The notes under the pieces were generated by a model. It made no database searches and was not told the origin of the DNA. It saw only the letters and a list, made by a program, of their open reading frames with translations. Below are positions 16,313 through 25,333 of a stretch of DNA of 64,000 nt, one piece after another (position 1 is the stretch's first letter; every line of letters starts with the position of its first letter). This stretch comes from Variovorax fucosicus (GTDB taxonomy: Bacteria; Pseudomonadota; Gammaproteobacteria; Burkholderiales; Burkholderiaceae_C): the NCBI RefSeq assembly GCF_030316825.1, contig NZ_JASZYU010000004.1, positions 186,001 through 250,000 on the forward strand, in the 5' to 3' direction. The translations under genes and the position numbers were made by a program.

Positions 16313-18316
16313 ATGTCCCTGGAAGACAAAGTGCGCGAAGCCTTCGCGCAGCACGGCGCGCTGTCCCGCGCCGCCGACCAGTTCCGCGAACGCGCGGGCC
16401 AGACCGAGATGGCGTTGGCCGTGGCGCGCACCATCGACGACGGCGGGCAACTCGTGGTCGAGGCCGGTACCGGCGTCGGCAAGACTTTCTCGTACCTGGT
16501 GCCGGCGCTGCTGAGCGGCGAACGCGTGCTGCTGTCGACCGCCACCAAGACCTTGCAGGATCAGCTCTTTGGCCGCGATCTTCCGCGCCTGGTCGAGGCG
16601 CTCGGACTGCCGGTGCGCACCGCACTGCTCAAGGGCCGCGCGAGCTACCTGTGCCTGCACCGGCTCGAACTGGCGCGTCACGATGCGGGCCCCGAGCGCG
16701 CGTCGGCCCGCACGCTGGCCAAGATCGAGCAATGGTCGAAATCCACACGCACCGGCGACCTGGCAGAACTGCCGGGTCTCGACGAGCGCTCGCCGCTGAT
16801 CCCGCTTGTGACCTCGACCCGCGAGAACTGCCTTGGCGCACAGTGTCCGCAGTTCCGCCCCTGCCACGTGAACGCCGCGCGGCGCGAGGCGTTGGGTGCC
16901 GACGTTGTGGTGATCAACCATCATCTGTTCTTCGCCGACCTGGCCGTGCGCGAGTCCGGCATGGCCGAACTGCTGCCGACCGTGCGCGTGGTGGTGTTCG
17001 ACGAGGCGCACCAGCTCAACGAAACCGGTGTTCAGTTTCTTGGCGTGCAGTTGGGCACCGCGCAGGCGCTCGATTTCGCGCGCGACCTGCTCGCGGCCGG
17101 CCTGCAGCATGCGCGCGGGCTGGTCGACTGGACGAGCGCTGTCGCTGCGGTGGAACGCGCTGCGCGCGAGCTGCGGCTTGCAGTCGGCAAGCAGTGGCCC
17201 GGTACCAAGTTGCGCTGGATCGATGCCGCGCCCGAGGGCGTCGACGCCCGGATCTGGCAGCAGTCGATGGAGGCCTTGCAGCAAGGCTTTGCGCAGGCGG
17301 CGGACGCGCTCGACAGCGTGAGCGAGATCGCGCCCGACTTCGTGCGCCTGCACGAACGCGCGACGCAGCTTGCGCAACGCGCGGCGCGTTTTGCGCTGGC
17401 TTGTGCGCCCGAGTCGGTCCGCTGGGTTGACGTGGGGCAGCAGTTGCGGCTGATCGAATCACCGCTCGATATCGCGGAGGCGGTGCAAACGCGCGTGCTC
17501 AAAGCCGACAAGGCAGAGCCCGATGCCGTCGGGCGCGCCTGGGTTTTTACCTCTGCAACGCTCGGCGATGACCCGAAGCTGCGCTGGTTCACCGAACCCT
17601 GCGGCCTCGGCGAAGCCGAAGTTCTGCGCGTGGCCAGCCCGTTCGACTATGCCAATCAGGCGGCACTGTATGTGCCGCGCGGGTTTCCGAAGCCCAACGA
17701 TCCCGGCCACAGCGGCGCGGTTGCACAACTCGCGGCGCGTGGCGCAGCATTGCTCGGTGGCCGCACGCTGGTGCTCACGACCACGCTGCGCGCGTTGCGC
17801 ACGATCGGCGACGCCATTCGGCAGCAGTTCGACCATGCCGAGGCGGAGGGAATGCCCGAAGTGCTGGTGCAGGGCGAACTGCCCAAGCGCGTGCTGATGG
17901 ATCGCTTCCGCGAAGGCGCGAGCGCCGGGCGTATCGGCTGCGTGCTGGTCGCTTCGGCCTCCTTCTGGGAAGGCTTCGACGCGCCGGGTGATGCGTTGCA
18001 GCTGGTGGTGATCGACAAGCTGCCGTTTCCGCCGCCCAACGACCCGCTGGTCGAGGCGCGCTCACGCCGCCTCGAAGGGCAGGGCCGAAGCCCGTTCAAC
18101 GATTATTTCCTGCCGGAAGCCGGTGTGTCGCTCAAGCAGGGTGCGGGGCGGTTGATCCGCCGCGAAACCGATCAGGGCCTGCTGGTGATCTGCGATACCC
18201 GGCTGGTTGCGATGGGCTACGGGCGGCGATTGCTGAATGCGTTGCCGCCGATGCGCAGGCTGGAGACCGAGGCGGATTTCGACGCGGCGCTGGCCGAACT
18301 CAGCGCCAGCGCCTGA
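16313..18316 (+). CDS. DinG/YoaA-type ATP-dependent DNA helicase (Fe-S)
   Basis: 667 residues. XPD-like superfamily 2 helicase: motif I EAGTGVGKTFSYLVPALL, an iron-sulfur domain with four cysteines (one in SYLCLHR, three in ENCLGAQCPQFRPC), motif II VVVFDEAHQLNE, and C-terminal motifs FTSATLGDD, ASFWEGFDAPGD and QGAGRLIRRETDQG. Such enzymes unwind DNA with 5' to 3' polarity and remove R-loops or G-quadruplexes. I chose ATG 16313, where conserved sequence begins, over upstream in-frame codons. Whether it is DinG or YoaA cannot be settled by eye. It converges on bamD. Confidence 0.92.
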   Translation: MSLEDKVREAFAQHGALSRAADQFRERAGQTEMALAVARTIDDGGQLVVEAGTGVGKTFSYLVPALLSGERVLLSTATKTLQDQLFGRDLPRLVEALGLPVRTALLKGRASYLCLHRLELARHDAGPERASARTLAKIEQWSKSTRTGDLAELPGLDERSPLIPLVTSTRENCLGAQCPQFRPCHVNAARREALGADVVVINHHLFFADLAVRESGMAELLPTVRVVVFDEAHQLNETGVQFLGVQLGTAQALDFARDLLAAGLQHARGLVDWTSAVAAVERAARELRLAVGKQWPGTKLRWIDAAPEGVDARIWQQSMEALQQGFAQAADALDSVSEIAPDFVRLHERATQLAQRAARFALACAPESVRWVDVGQQLRLIESPLDIAEAVQTRVLKADKAEPDAVGRAWVFTSATLGDDPKLRWFTEPCGLGEAEVLRVASPFDYANQAALYVPRGFPKPNDPGHSGAVAQLAARGAALLGGRTLVLTTTLRALRTIGDAIRQQFDHAEAEGMPEVLVQGELPKRVLMDRFREGASAGRIGCVLVASASFWEGFDAPGDALQLVVIDKLPFPPPNDPLVEARSRRLEGQGRSPFNDYFLPEAGVSLKQGAGRLIRRETDQGLLVICDTRLVAMGYGRRLLNALPPMRRLETEADFDAALAELSASA

Positions 18317-18334
18317 ACGACGCCGCCCGCGTGG

Positions 18335-19144
18335 CTACCAGAACTTCCACCAGGGGTCGTCCTTGCTGCGGAAGCCCTTGGCCAGGTACTCGCTCTTCGG
18401 GTAGTTGCTCGTCAGCACGCGCTGGGCGTCGTCGCGCAATTGCGTGAGCCCGAGCGCGTCGTACGACTTGACCATGATGTAGAGCGCCTCCTCGAGCGCC
18501 GGCACTTCGCGGTAGTCGGCCAGCGCGAGCTGGGCGCGGTTGATTGCGGCCAGGTAGGCACCGCGCGTGTAGTAGTAGCGCGCCACGTGGACTTCGTACT
18601 GGGCCAGCGAGTTCACGATGTAGTTCATGCGCTGGCGCGCATCGGGCGCGTAGCGCGACTCTGGGAAGCGCGTGACCAGTTCCTTGAACGACTCGAACGA
18701 TTCCTTGGCGGCTTTCTGGTCGCGCTCCGACAGATCCTGCCGGGTCATGAACGAGAAGATGCCGAGGTCGTCGTTGAAGTTGATCACGCCCTTCATATAG
18801 AGCGCATAGTCGAGCGCCGGGCTGGCCGGGTGCAGCTTCATGAAGCGGTCGAGCGTGGCGAGCGCGTTGGGTTTTTCGCCGGCCTTGAACTGGGCATATG
18901 CCTTGTCGAGCTGTGCCTGCTGGGCCAGCGGCGTGCCGGCGGCGCGGCCTTCGAGCTTTTCGAACAGCGGAACGGCCTTGTCGTAGGCGCCCGAGTCGGA
19001 CTCGTCCTTGGCTTCGGCGTAGATCTTGTTCGGGCTCCAGTTCGCCGTTTTGTCGACATTGGTCGACGAGCAGCCGACCACCAGCCACGCTGCGGCGCAA
19101 ACCGCGAGCCAGCTGGGGACAACCGATAATTTGGCGCGAAACAT
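18335..19144 (-). CDS. bamD: Outer membrane assembly lipoprotein BamD
   Basis: 269 residues from the chosen ATG. A lipoprotein signal ends at LVVGC, so Cys is lipidated and the protein sits on the inner leaflet of the outer membrane. Five TPR-like repeats follow, with the BamD landmarks WSPNKIYAEAKDE, FPESRYAPDARQRMNYIVNSLAQYEVHVARYY (two adjoining stretches) and a C-terminal NYPKSEYLAKGF. BamD is the essential partner of BamA and BamC in inserting beta-barrels; bamB is also in this window (29611). An upstream in-frame ATG at 19177 is excluded because a TATAAT promoter box lies there. Confidence 0.94.
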   Translation of the reverse strand: MFRAKLSVVPSWLAVCAAAWLVVGCSSTNVDKTANWSPNKIYAEAKDESDSGAYDKAVPLFEKLEGRAAGTPLAQQAQLDKAYAQFKAGEKPNALATLDRFMKLHPASPALDYALYMKGVINFNDDLGIFSFMTRQDLSERDQKAAKESFESFKELVTRFPESRYAPDARQRMNYIVNSLAQYEVHVARYYYTRGAYLAAINRAQLALADYREVPALEEALYIMVKSYDALGLTQLRDDAQRVLTSNYPKSEYLAKGFRSKDDPWWKFW

Positions 19145-19158
19145 CACATGAAGCTTTC

Positions 19159-20187
19159 GTGAAACAGTTACCCTCAATTATATCGACCGACCATCCGGAT
19201 GCCGCCGCGGCAGCCGCCGAGCAGGAGGAGGGGGCCGAACTGGTCGAGGCGAGCGAGGCGCGGGCCTTCACGATCGGCGTGGCCCAGCATGGACAGCGGC
19301 TCGATCGGGCGCTGGCGGCGCTGGTGCCCGAGTTCTCGCGCAGCTACCTGCAGCAACTGATCGAGGCCGGCGCCGTGCAGTTGCAGGGCGGGCGTGCTGC
19401 CACCAAGCCTTCGGCCACCATGCGCGCCGGCGAGGCCGGCACCATCGAGCTGAAACCGACGCCGCAGAGCCAGGCGTTCCGGCCCGAGGCGATGGATCTG
19501 CGCGTGGTGCATGAGGATGCCCATCTGCGCGTGATCGACAAACCTGCCGGGCTGGTGGTGCACCCGGCACCGGGCCACTGGAGCGGCACGCTGCTCAACG
19601 GCCTGCTGGCGCTCGATGACCAGGCGGTGATGCTGCCGCGCGCCGGCATCGTGCACCGGCTCGACCGCGACACCAGTGGCCTCATGGTGGTCGCGCGCAC
19701 GCGGGCCGCCATGGATGCGCTGGTGGCGCTGATTGCGGCGCGCGAGGTCACGCGCCAGTACCTCGCGATCGCCCACAAGCCCTGGCAGGGCGCGGCGGCG
19801 CGCCAGGTCGATGCGCCGATCGGGCGCGACCCCCGCAACCGGCTGCGCATGGCGGTGGTCGATCTCGAGCGGCAAGGCGGCAAGCCCGCCCGCACGCTGA
19901 TCGAGCGGCTCGACAGCCACGATCGCGGTTGCGTGGTGCGGTGCACCCTCGAAACCGGCCGTACCCACCAGATCCGGGTGCACATGGCCTCGATCGGCCA
20001 TCCGCTGGTCGGCGATGCGACCTATGGCGGCGCGCCCGCGGCCGGTATCGGGCGCCAGGCGTTGCATGCGTTCCGGCTGGCGTTCGTGCACCCTGTCACG
20101 CAAGCGGCGTTGACCTTCCATTCGCAGTTGCCGCCCGACCTGGCCGACGGGGTGCAGGCCTGGGGGCTGGATTACAATCGCGCCTGA
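19159..20187 (+). CDS. rluD: 23S rRNA pseudouridine synthase RluD
   Basis: 342 residues. Makes pseudouridines in helix 69 of 23S rRNA. An S4 RNA-binding domain (HGQRLDRALAALVPEFSRSYLQQLI) precedes the RluA-type catalytic core with Asp in IVHRLDRDTSGLMVVAR, then RQYLAI, and the terminal ETGRTHQIRVHM. The start is GTG at 19159, only 14 bp from the divergent bamD start, so each promoter overlaps the other gene. An Ala/Glu-rich stretch of about 25 residues precedes the S4 domain. Confidence 0.92.
   Translation: MKQLPSIISTDHPDAAAAAAEQEEGAELVEASEARAFTIGVAQHGQRLDRALAALVPEFSRSYLQQLIEAGAVQLQGGRAATKPSATMRAGEAGTIELKPTPQSQAFRPEAMDLRVVHEDAHLRVIDKPAGLVVHPAPGHWSGTLLNGLLALDDQAVMLPRAGIVHRLDRDTSGLMVVARTRAAMDALVALIAAREVTRQYLAIAHKPWQGAAARQVDAPIGRDPRNRLRMAVVDLERQGGKPARTLIERLDSHDRGCVVRCTLETGRTHQIRVHMASIGHPLVGDATYGGAPAAGIGRQALHAFRLAFVHPVTQAALTFHSQLPPDLADGVQAWGLDYNRA
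19177..19182 (-). promoter_or_regulatory. Perfect -10 box (TATAAT) for bamD
   Basis: The minus strand reads TATAAT here, about 26 bases of leader before the bamD ATG. It lies inside the first codons of the divergent rluD gene. The -35 region is GC-rich and not consensus. Confidence 0.5.
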
Positions 20188-20321
20188 GACGGCCCGAGGG
20201 CCGCGCCGGCCACCTGGAGCCGGCCTTGCGTTGCACTGCCCCAAGTGCCTGCGGCGCCCCCCGAATTTTCAATTCTTCTGAACGCGCGCCCTCGGGCGCC
20301 TTGTCCCGGACAACGCGAACC

Positions 20322-21074
20322 ATGAATACGGCGGATGCCAAGCGCATTCTGGAAACGGCCTTGATCTGTTCGGCCCAGCCGCTGCAGGTGCGCGAACTGC
20401 GCGTGCTGTTCGATGACGAACTCGGTGCCGACACCATCAAGTCACTGCTCGTCGAGTTGCAGGAAGACTGGACACAGCGCGGGCTCGAACTGGTGAGCGT
20501 CGGCAGCGGCTGGCGCTTCCAGAGCCGGCCCGAACTGCGCGACCACCTCGACCGCCTGCACCCCGAAAAGCCGCCGCGCTACACCCGCGCCGTGCTGGAA
20601 ACGCTGGCGATCATTGCCTACCGGCAGCCGGTGACGCGCGGCGACATGGAAGACATTCGCGGCGTCACGATCAATTCGCTGATCATCAAGCAGCTGGAAG
20701 ACCGCAATTGGATCGAGGTGATCGGCCACCGCGAGACGGTCGGGCGCCCGGCACTGTTCGCAACCACGCGCCAGTTTCTCGACGACCTGGGGCTCGCGTC
20801 GCTCGACCAGTTGCCGCTGATCGAAACCCCGGCACAGCAGGGCGCACTGCTCGATGTGCTGGCGCAGGCCGCCGATGACAGCCCGCCCGCACTGCCGATG
20901 GACGTCGAGCCTGAAGTCGAGGCCACGGCCGACGCCGCAGCCGATGTGCACATGCCCGAACCTGCCGAAGTACCCGTCGAATCTCCCGTCGAAGCACCTG
21001 CCGACCCTGAAGCCGATCCCGACCCCGAGTCCGCTGCCGACCTGCCCCCTGTCCCTTCCGGAACACCATCATGA
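20322..21074 (+). CDS. scpB: Segregation and condensation protein B
   Basis: 250 residues. ScpB is the winged-helix partner of ScpA in the Smc condensin complex. The conserved core spans residues 1-165, with KRILETALICSAQPL, YRQPVTRGDMEDIRGV and IEVIGHRETVGRPALFATT. Beyond about 185 it has an acidic Pro/Glu/Asp/Val tail that looks disordered. The stop overlaps the rluB start (ATGA), an scpB-rluB arrangement seen in many bacteria. scpA is not in the window. Confidence 0.94.
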   Translation: MNTADAKRILETALICSAQPLQVRELRVLFDDELGADTIKSLLVELQEDWTQRGLELVSVGSGWRFQSRPELRDHLDRLHPEKPPRYTRAVLETLAIIAYRQPVTRGDMEDIRGVTINSLIIKQLEDRNWIEVIGHRETVGRPALFATTRQFLDDLGLASLDQLPLIETPAQQGALLDVLAQAADDSPPALPMDVEPEVEATADAAADVHMPEPAEVPVESPVEAPADPEADPDPESAADLPPVPSGTPS

Positions 21075-22738
21075 GCCCCTCCGATCCTGACGCGGTGAAC
21101 CTGCCGGTCGCGCCCGTTCTCGAAGACAAAGAGGCGCCAGCGCCCGCTTTGCCTGCGGAGGGCGCTACCGAATCGATAGCGAGTGAAGCGCTCGCCGGCG
21201 ACGCCGAGGCGCCGCGTAAACGGCGGCCGCGTCGCCGCAAGCCTGATGTGCAGGAAACCGCCGAGGCACCGGTCGAATCGGCTCAAGAAGCCGAACCACC
21301 GGAGCCGGTCGAGGCCGCTGCGCCGTCGCCAGCCGTGGTGCCGGAGCGGGTGGAGCCGGTGGCGCAAGCCCGCGACGAAGACGACTACGACGAAGACGAG
21401 GAAGAACCAGACGAGGAAGAGGACGACCTCGACCGCGCCCGCCGTATCGCCGAGCGCGAGCAGCGCAATGCGCCGCCACCGCAGCCGATCCGTTTTGCCG
21501 ACGTGGTCTCGGGCCAGTTCGATGCCGACGAGGACAGCCCGGAAGTGCCGCCGCTCAAGCGCGTGCTGCTGCCCGAAGCCGATTCGCCCAAGCTGCACAA
21601 GGTGCTGGCCCAGTCGGGGCTCGGCTCGCGGCTCGAGATGGAAGCGCTGATCCTGCAAGGCCGCATCTCTGTCAACAACGAGCCGGCCCACATCGGCCAG
21701 CGCATCCAGTACGGCGACTCGGTGAAGGTCAACGGCAAGCCGATCCGCTACCGCATCGCACCGCCGCCGGCACGCGTGATCGCGTACCACAAGCCGGCTG
21801 GCGAGGTCGTCACGCACGACGATCCGCAGAACCGGCCCACCGTGTTCCGCAAGCTGCCACGCCTGCAGCAGGGCAAGTGGCAGTCGGTCGGCCGACTCGA
21901 CCTCAACACCGAAGGGCTGTTGCTGTTCACGAGTTCGGGCGAACTCGCCAACAACCTGATGCACCCGCGCTTCGGGCTCGAACGCGAGTACGCGGTGCGC
22001 GTGCTCGGCGCCATCAACAAGGAAGAGCGCCAGAAGCTGCTGGAGGGCGTGCGCCTCGACGACGGCATGGCCCAGTTCGGCACCATCGAAGACGGTGGCG
22101 GCGAAGGCTCGAACTGCTGGTACCGCGTCACGATCTCCGAAGGCCGCAACCGCGAGGTGCGGCGCATGTTCGAAGCGGTGGGTCACGCGGTGAGCCGTTT
22201 GATCCGCATCCGCTATGGCGCCATGGTGTTGCCGCGCGGGCTCAAGCGGGGTGCGTGGATGGAGCTCGACGAGCGCGACATCCGCTCGCTGTTCCAGGCC
22301 GCAGCGGGCGGGCCAGGCGGTGCAGAGCGCGGCCCGCGCCCGGCGCCGCGCGGCCCCGGCAACGGCCCTGGGGGCGAGGGAGGCCGCAGCAAGCGCCGGC
22401 GAGGCAAGGGCGGCAAGGGCCCCGCCGGCCCGCGCGACGACATGCGCGGCCAGCAGATTCCCGACCCCATGGGCGGCGGCCGCGGCCCGAAGGGCAACCG
22501 CGGCGGCGCCGGCGGGCCGGGGCAGGGTGGTCCGCGCCGCAACAACAACAACAACCGTGGCGATGGCCCACCGGGCGGGGCCAATCAGCCTGATCCGATG
22601 AAGACCTCGCTCGGCTACATCGGCGCCGACAGCTTCTCGCGCCAGCGCAAGGAGCAACGCCAGGGTCCGCGTCGCGGCGGCCCGGGCGGTGCGCCCGGCG
22701 GTGGTGGCGGTGGCGGTCCGCGGCGCCGTCCGCGTTGA
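21071..22738 (+). CDS. rluB: 23S rRNA pseudouridine synthase B with long disordered tails
   Basis: 555 residues, about twice the E. coli enzyme. Residues 1-165 are low-complexity with an acidic block (DDYDEDEEEPDEEEDD). The conserved part covers an S4 domain (KLHKVLAQSGLGSRLEMEALI) and the RsuA/RluB catalytic core with Asp277 in VGRLDLNTEGLLLF, GRNREVRRMFEAVGH and RIRYG. From about 415 to the end it is Gly/Pro/Arg/Asn-rich, RNA-chaperone-like. The catalytic parts are complete, so it should modify 23S rRNA helix 89. It is translationally coupled to scpB. Confidence 0.93.
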   Translation: MSPSDPDAVNLPVAPVLEDKEAPAPALPAEGATESIASEALAGDAEAPRKRRPRRRKPDVQETAEAPVESAQEAEPPEPVEAAAPSPAVVPERVEPVAQARDEDDYDEDEEEPDEEEDDLDRARRIAEREQRNAPPPQPIRFADVVSGQFDADEDSPEVPPLKRVLLPEADSPKLHKVLAQSGLGSRLEMEALILQGRISVNNEPAHIGQRIQYGDSVKVNGKPIRYRIAPPPARVIAYHKPAGEVVTHDDPQNRPTVFRKLPRLQQGKWQSVGRLDLNTEGLLLFTSSGELANNLMHPRFGLEREYAVRVLGAINKEERQKLLEGVRLDDGMAQFGTIEDGGGEGSNCWYRVTISEGRNREVRRMFEAVGHAVSRLIRIRYGAMVLPRGLKRGAWMELDERDIRSLFQAAAGGPGGAERGPRPAPRGPGNGPGGEGGRSKRRRGKGGKGPAGPRDDMRGQQIPDPMGGGRGPKGNRGGAGGPGQGGPRRNNNNNRGDGPPGGANQPDPMKTSLGYIGADSFSRQRKEQRQGPRRGGPGGAPGGGGGGGPRRRPR

Positions 22739-22777
22739 ATCCGGTGGTGGCAGCGGTCTTTCGCTGCTCCGTCACCG

Positions 22778-22798
22778 AACCGGCATGCCGTGCCGGTT
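22778..22798 (+). terminator. Hairpin after rluB (weak terminator candidate)
   Basis: Perfect 8-bp stem AACCGGCA / TGCCGGTT with a 5-base loop, 40 bases after the rluB stop. It is followed by AAAATC rather than a T-run, so intrinsic termination is doubtful. Confidence 0.4.
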
Positions 22799-22803
22799 AA
22801 AAT
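22798..22803 (+). promoter_or_regulatory. Candidate -10 box for ndk
   Basis: TAAAAT, a -10 form also seen upstream of the YgiQ gene here. It would start transcription near 22810, just ahead of the leader inverted repeat. No good -35 is visible. Confidence 0.4.
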
Positions 22804-22814
22804 CAGAGGCTTTG

Positions 22815-22847
22815 TCAAGGTTGTGCAACCGATCGTTGCAACCTTGA
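22815..22847 (+). promoter_or_regulatory. Inverted repeat in the ndk leader
   Basis: Left arm TCAAGGTTG-TG-CAAC and right arm GTTGCAACCTTGA pair over 13 bp with a 2-base bulge and a CGATC loop. It begins about five bases after the predicted transcription start and ends 40 bases before the ndk ATG. It could be a 5' stabilising hairpin or a regulator's operator. Confidence 0.6.
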
Positions 22848-22887
22848 TCGAACACTTCAAAATCCAAGCTCCCAGGAAGCATTTTCA

Positions 22888-23313
22888 ATGGCCATCGAAC
22901 GCACCCTCTCCATCATCAAGCCCGACGCAGTGGCAAAGAACGTCATCGGCAAGATCGTCTCCCGCTTTGAAGCGGCCGGTCTCAAGATCGTCGCCGGCAA
23001 ACTGGTGCATCTGTCGCGCAGCGAAGCCGAACAGTTCTACGCTGTGCACAAGGAACGTCCCTTCTTCAAGGATCTGGTCGAGTTCATGATCTCGGGCCCG
23101 GTGTTCGTGCAAGTGCTCGAAGGCGACGACGCCATTGCCAAGAACCGTGACCTGATGGGCGCCACCGATCCCAAGAAGGCTGCCGCCGGCACCATCCGCG
23201 CCGACTTCGCCGACAGCATCGACGCCAACGCCGTGCACGGCTCGGACGCGCCCGAAACCGCCAAGGCCGAGATCGCCTTCTTCTTCGCCGGCCTCAACGT
23301 CTACCAACGTTAA
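22888..23313 (+). CDS. ndk: Nucleoside diphosphate kinase
   Basis: 141 residues, the usual bacterial length. It swaps the gamma phosphate between nucleoside di- and triphosphates through a phosphohistidine. Seen: ERTLSIIKPDAVAKNVIG, LMGATDPKKAAAGTIRADFA, and the active-site NAVHGSDAPETAKAEI. AGGAAG precedes the ATG by 8 bases. It opens the ndk-rlmN-pilW-rodZ-ispG-hisS-yfgM-bamB-der block. Confidence 0.97.
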   Translation: MAIERTLSIIKPDAVAKNVIGKIVSRFEAAGLKIVAGKLVHLSRSEAEQFYAVHKERPFFKDLVEFMISGPVFVQVLEGDDAIAKNRDLMGATDPKKAAAGTIRADFADSIDANAVHGSDAPETAKAEIAFFFAGLNVYQR

Positions 23314-23334
23314 GGCGCGACCTCGCCAAGCCCC

Positions 23335-24507
23335 ATGACCACGGCCAACCTGCTCGAATTCGACCTCGAGGGGCTGGCTGCGTTCTGCGAAAAACTCGGC
23401 GAGAAAAAATTCCGCGCGACGCAGCTGTTCCGCTGGATCCACCAGCGCGGCGCGAGCGATTTCGCGCAAATGACCGACCTCGCCAAGTCGCTGCGCGAAA
23501 AGCTCGCCGGCACCGCGCGGGTCGAAGCATTGCCGGTGCTGAGCCGGCATGAATCGGCCGATGGCACCATCAAGTGGCTGTTCGACGTCGGTGACGGCAA
23601 TGCGGTCGAGGCCGTGTTCATTCCCGAAGACGACCGCGGTACCTTGTGCGTGTCGTCGCAAGCTGGTTGCGCGGTCGGCTGCCGCTTTTGCTCGACCGGG
23701 CACCAGGGCTTCAGCCGCAACCTCACCGCCGGCGAGATCGTGGCCCAGCTCTGGTTCGCAGAGCATTTCCTGCGCAAGCACCTGAAACGCGACGAACGTG
23801 TCATCTCCAACGTGGTGATGATGGGCATGGGCGAGCCGCTGCAGAACTACTCGGCACTGGTGCCGGCGCTGCGCACCATGCTGGACGACAACGCCTATGG
23901 CCTTTCGCGCCGCCGCGTCACGGTGTCGACCTCGGGCGTGGTGCCGATGATGGATCGGCTCGGTACCGACTGCCCGGTGGCACTGGCGGTTTCGCTGCAC
24001 GCGCCGAACGACGCACTGCGCGACGACCTGGTGCCGCTCAACCGCAAATACCCGATCGCCGAACTGCTCGACGCCTGCCGCCGCTACCTGGCGCATGCGC
24101 CGCGCGACTTCATCACCTTCGAGTACTGCATGCTCGATGGCGTGAACGACCAGCCCGAGCACGCGCAGCAGCTGATCGAGCTGGTAAGGCCGCGCGGTGG
24201 CCAGGGCGGCGTCTCGTGCAAGTTCAACCTGATTCCGTTCAACCCCTTTCCCGCCTCCGGCCTGCTGCGCTCGCCGCAGCCGCGCGTGCTGGCGTTCGCG
24301 AAGGCGTTGAGCGAAGCCGGCATCGTGACCACGGTGCGCAAGACGCGCGGTGACGACATCGATGCAGCGTGCGGCCAACTGGCCGGCGACGTAAAGGATC
24401 GCACGCGTGCCGCCGAGCGCATGGCGCAACGCCGACTCACCGAGCACACCGTGGCCATGCATCCGGCGCGCCGCGCCGCAGCGGCGCCCGATGTCCAGGA
24501 GCATTGA
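23335..24507 (+). CDS. rlmN: Dual-specificity 23S rRNA/tRNA adenine-C2 methyltransferase
   Basis: 390 residues. Radical SAM enzyme that methylates A2503 of 23S rRNA and A37 of tRNAs. The Fe-S motif CxxxCxxC is in SSQAGCAVGCRFCSTG; GMGEPLQNY, TVSTSGVVPMM and SLHAPND follow, with the resolving Cys near the C-terminus in DIDAACGQLAGD. The last 35 residues are a basic, variable tail. It lies 21 bp after ndk. Confidence 0.96.
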   Translation: MTTANLLEFDLEGLAAFCEKLGEKKFRATQLFRWIHQRGASDFAQMTDLAKSLREKLAGTARVEALPVLSRHESADGTIKWLFDVGDGNAVEAVFIPEDDRGTLCVSSQAGCAVGCRFCSTGHQGFSRNLTAGEIVAQLWFAEHFLRKHLKRDERVISNVVMMGMGEPLQNYSALVPALRTMLDDNAYGLSRRRVTVSTSGVVPMMDRLGTDCPVALAVSLHAPNDALRDDLVPLNRKYPIAELLDACRRYLAHAPRDFITFEYCMLDGVNDQPEHAQQLIELVRPRGGQGGVSCKFNLIPFNPFPASGLLRSPQPRVLAFAKALSEAGIVTTVRKTRGDDIDAACGQLAGDVKDRTRAAERMAQRRLTEHTVAMHPARRAAAAPDVQEH

Positions 24508-24511
24508 AGCA

Positions 24512-25333
24512 ATGAGCAACGTTATTCCCCGCTGGCTGATCCGTGCCGCCTTTCTCGCGGCTGCAGCGCTGACGCTGGCCGGCTGCGCGAACAAGGGTGG
24601 CCCGGTCGCCAGCACCGCCGGCCATGGCACCGAAATGGCGACCGACTCCGACGAAGGCAATGGCCGCAAGCGCGCACGCATCCGCCTCGAACTCGCGATC
24701 GGCTATTTCGAAGCCGGCCAGGCCACGGTGGCGCTCGACGAAATCAAGCAGTCTCTGTTCGCCGATCCGACCTACGCCGAAGCCTACAACCTGCGCGGCC
24801 TGATCTACATGCGGCTCGACGATGCCGGGCTGGCCGAAGACAGTTTCCGCCGCGCGATCGCGCTCAATCCGCGCGAACCGAACACCATGCACAACTACGG
24901 CTGGCTGCTGTGCCAGCAGAACCGCTACAACGACGCGATGCAGCAGTTCGGCCAGGCGCTCGCGATCCCGGGCTATGCCGACACTGCCAAGACTTTGATG
25001 ACCCAGGGTGTGTGCCAGATCCGCGCAGGCCAGCGTGCCGAGGCCGAGAAGACCCTGCTCAAGGCCTACGAGATCGACGCCGGCAACCCGGTGACCGGTT
25101 ACAACCTGGCGGCGCTGCTCGTTCAGCGCGAAGACTGGACGCGCGCGCAGTTCTATGTGCGCCGCGTCAACAACAGCCCCTCGGCGAATGCCGAAACGCT
25201 GTGGCTCGGCATCAAGATCGAACGCAAGCTCAACAACCGGGAAGCGCTGGCTCAACTGGCCAGCCAGTTGCAGCGGCGGTTCCCCCAGTCGCGGGAGGCG
25301 ATTGCATACGAGCGCGGAAACTTCAATGATTGA
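24512..25333 (+). CDS. pilW: Type IV pilus biogenesis/stability lipoprotein (PilW/PilF)
   Basis: 273 residues. Lipoprotein signal with lipobox LAGC, then TPR repeats from about 50 (LELAIGYFEAGQATVALDEI, AYNLRGLIYMRLDDAGLAED, MHNYGWLLCQQNRYNDAMQQF, GVCQIRAGQRAEAEKTL). The protein is the outer-membrane pilotin for the PilQ secretin. Position between rlmN and rodZ is where pilF/pilW is found in beta- and gammaproteobacteria. Its end overlaps the rodZ start by 8 bp. Confidence 0.92.
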   Translation: MSNVIPRWLIRAAFLAAAALTLAGCANKGGPVASTAGHGTEMATDSDEGNGRKRARIRLELAIGYFEAGQATVALDEIKQSLFADPTYAEAYNLRGLIYMRLDDAGLAEDSFRRAIALNPREPNTMHNYGWLLCQQNRYNDAMQQFGQALAIPGYADTAKTLMTQGVCQIRAGQRAEAEKTLLKAYEIDAGNPVTGYNLAALLVQREDWTRAQFYVRRVNNSPSANAETLWLGIKIERKLNNREALAQLASQLQRRFPQSREAIAYERGNFND

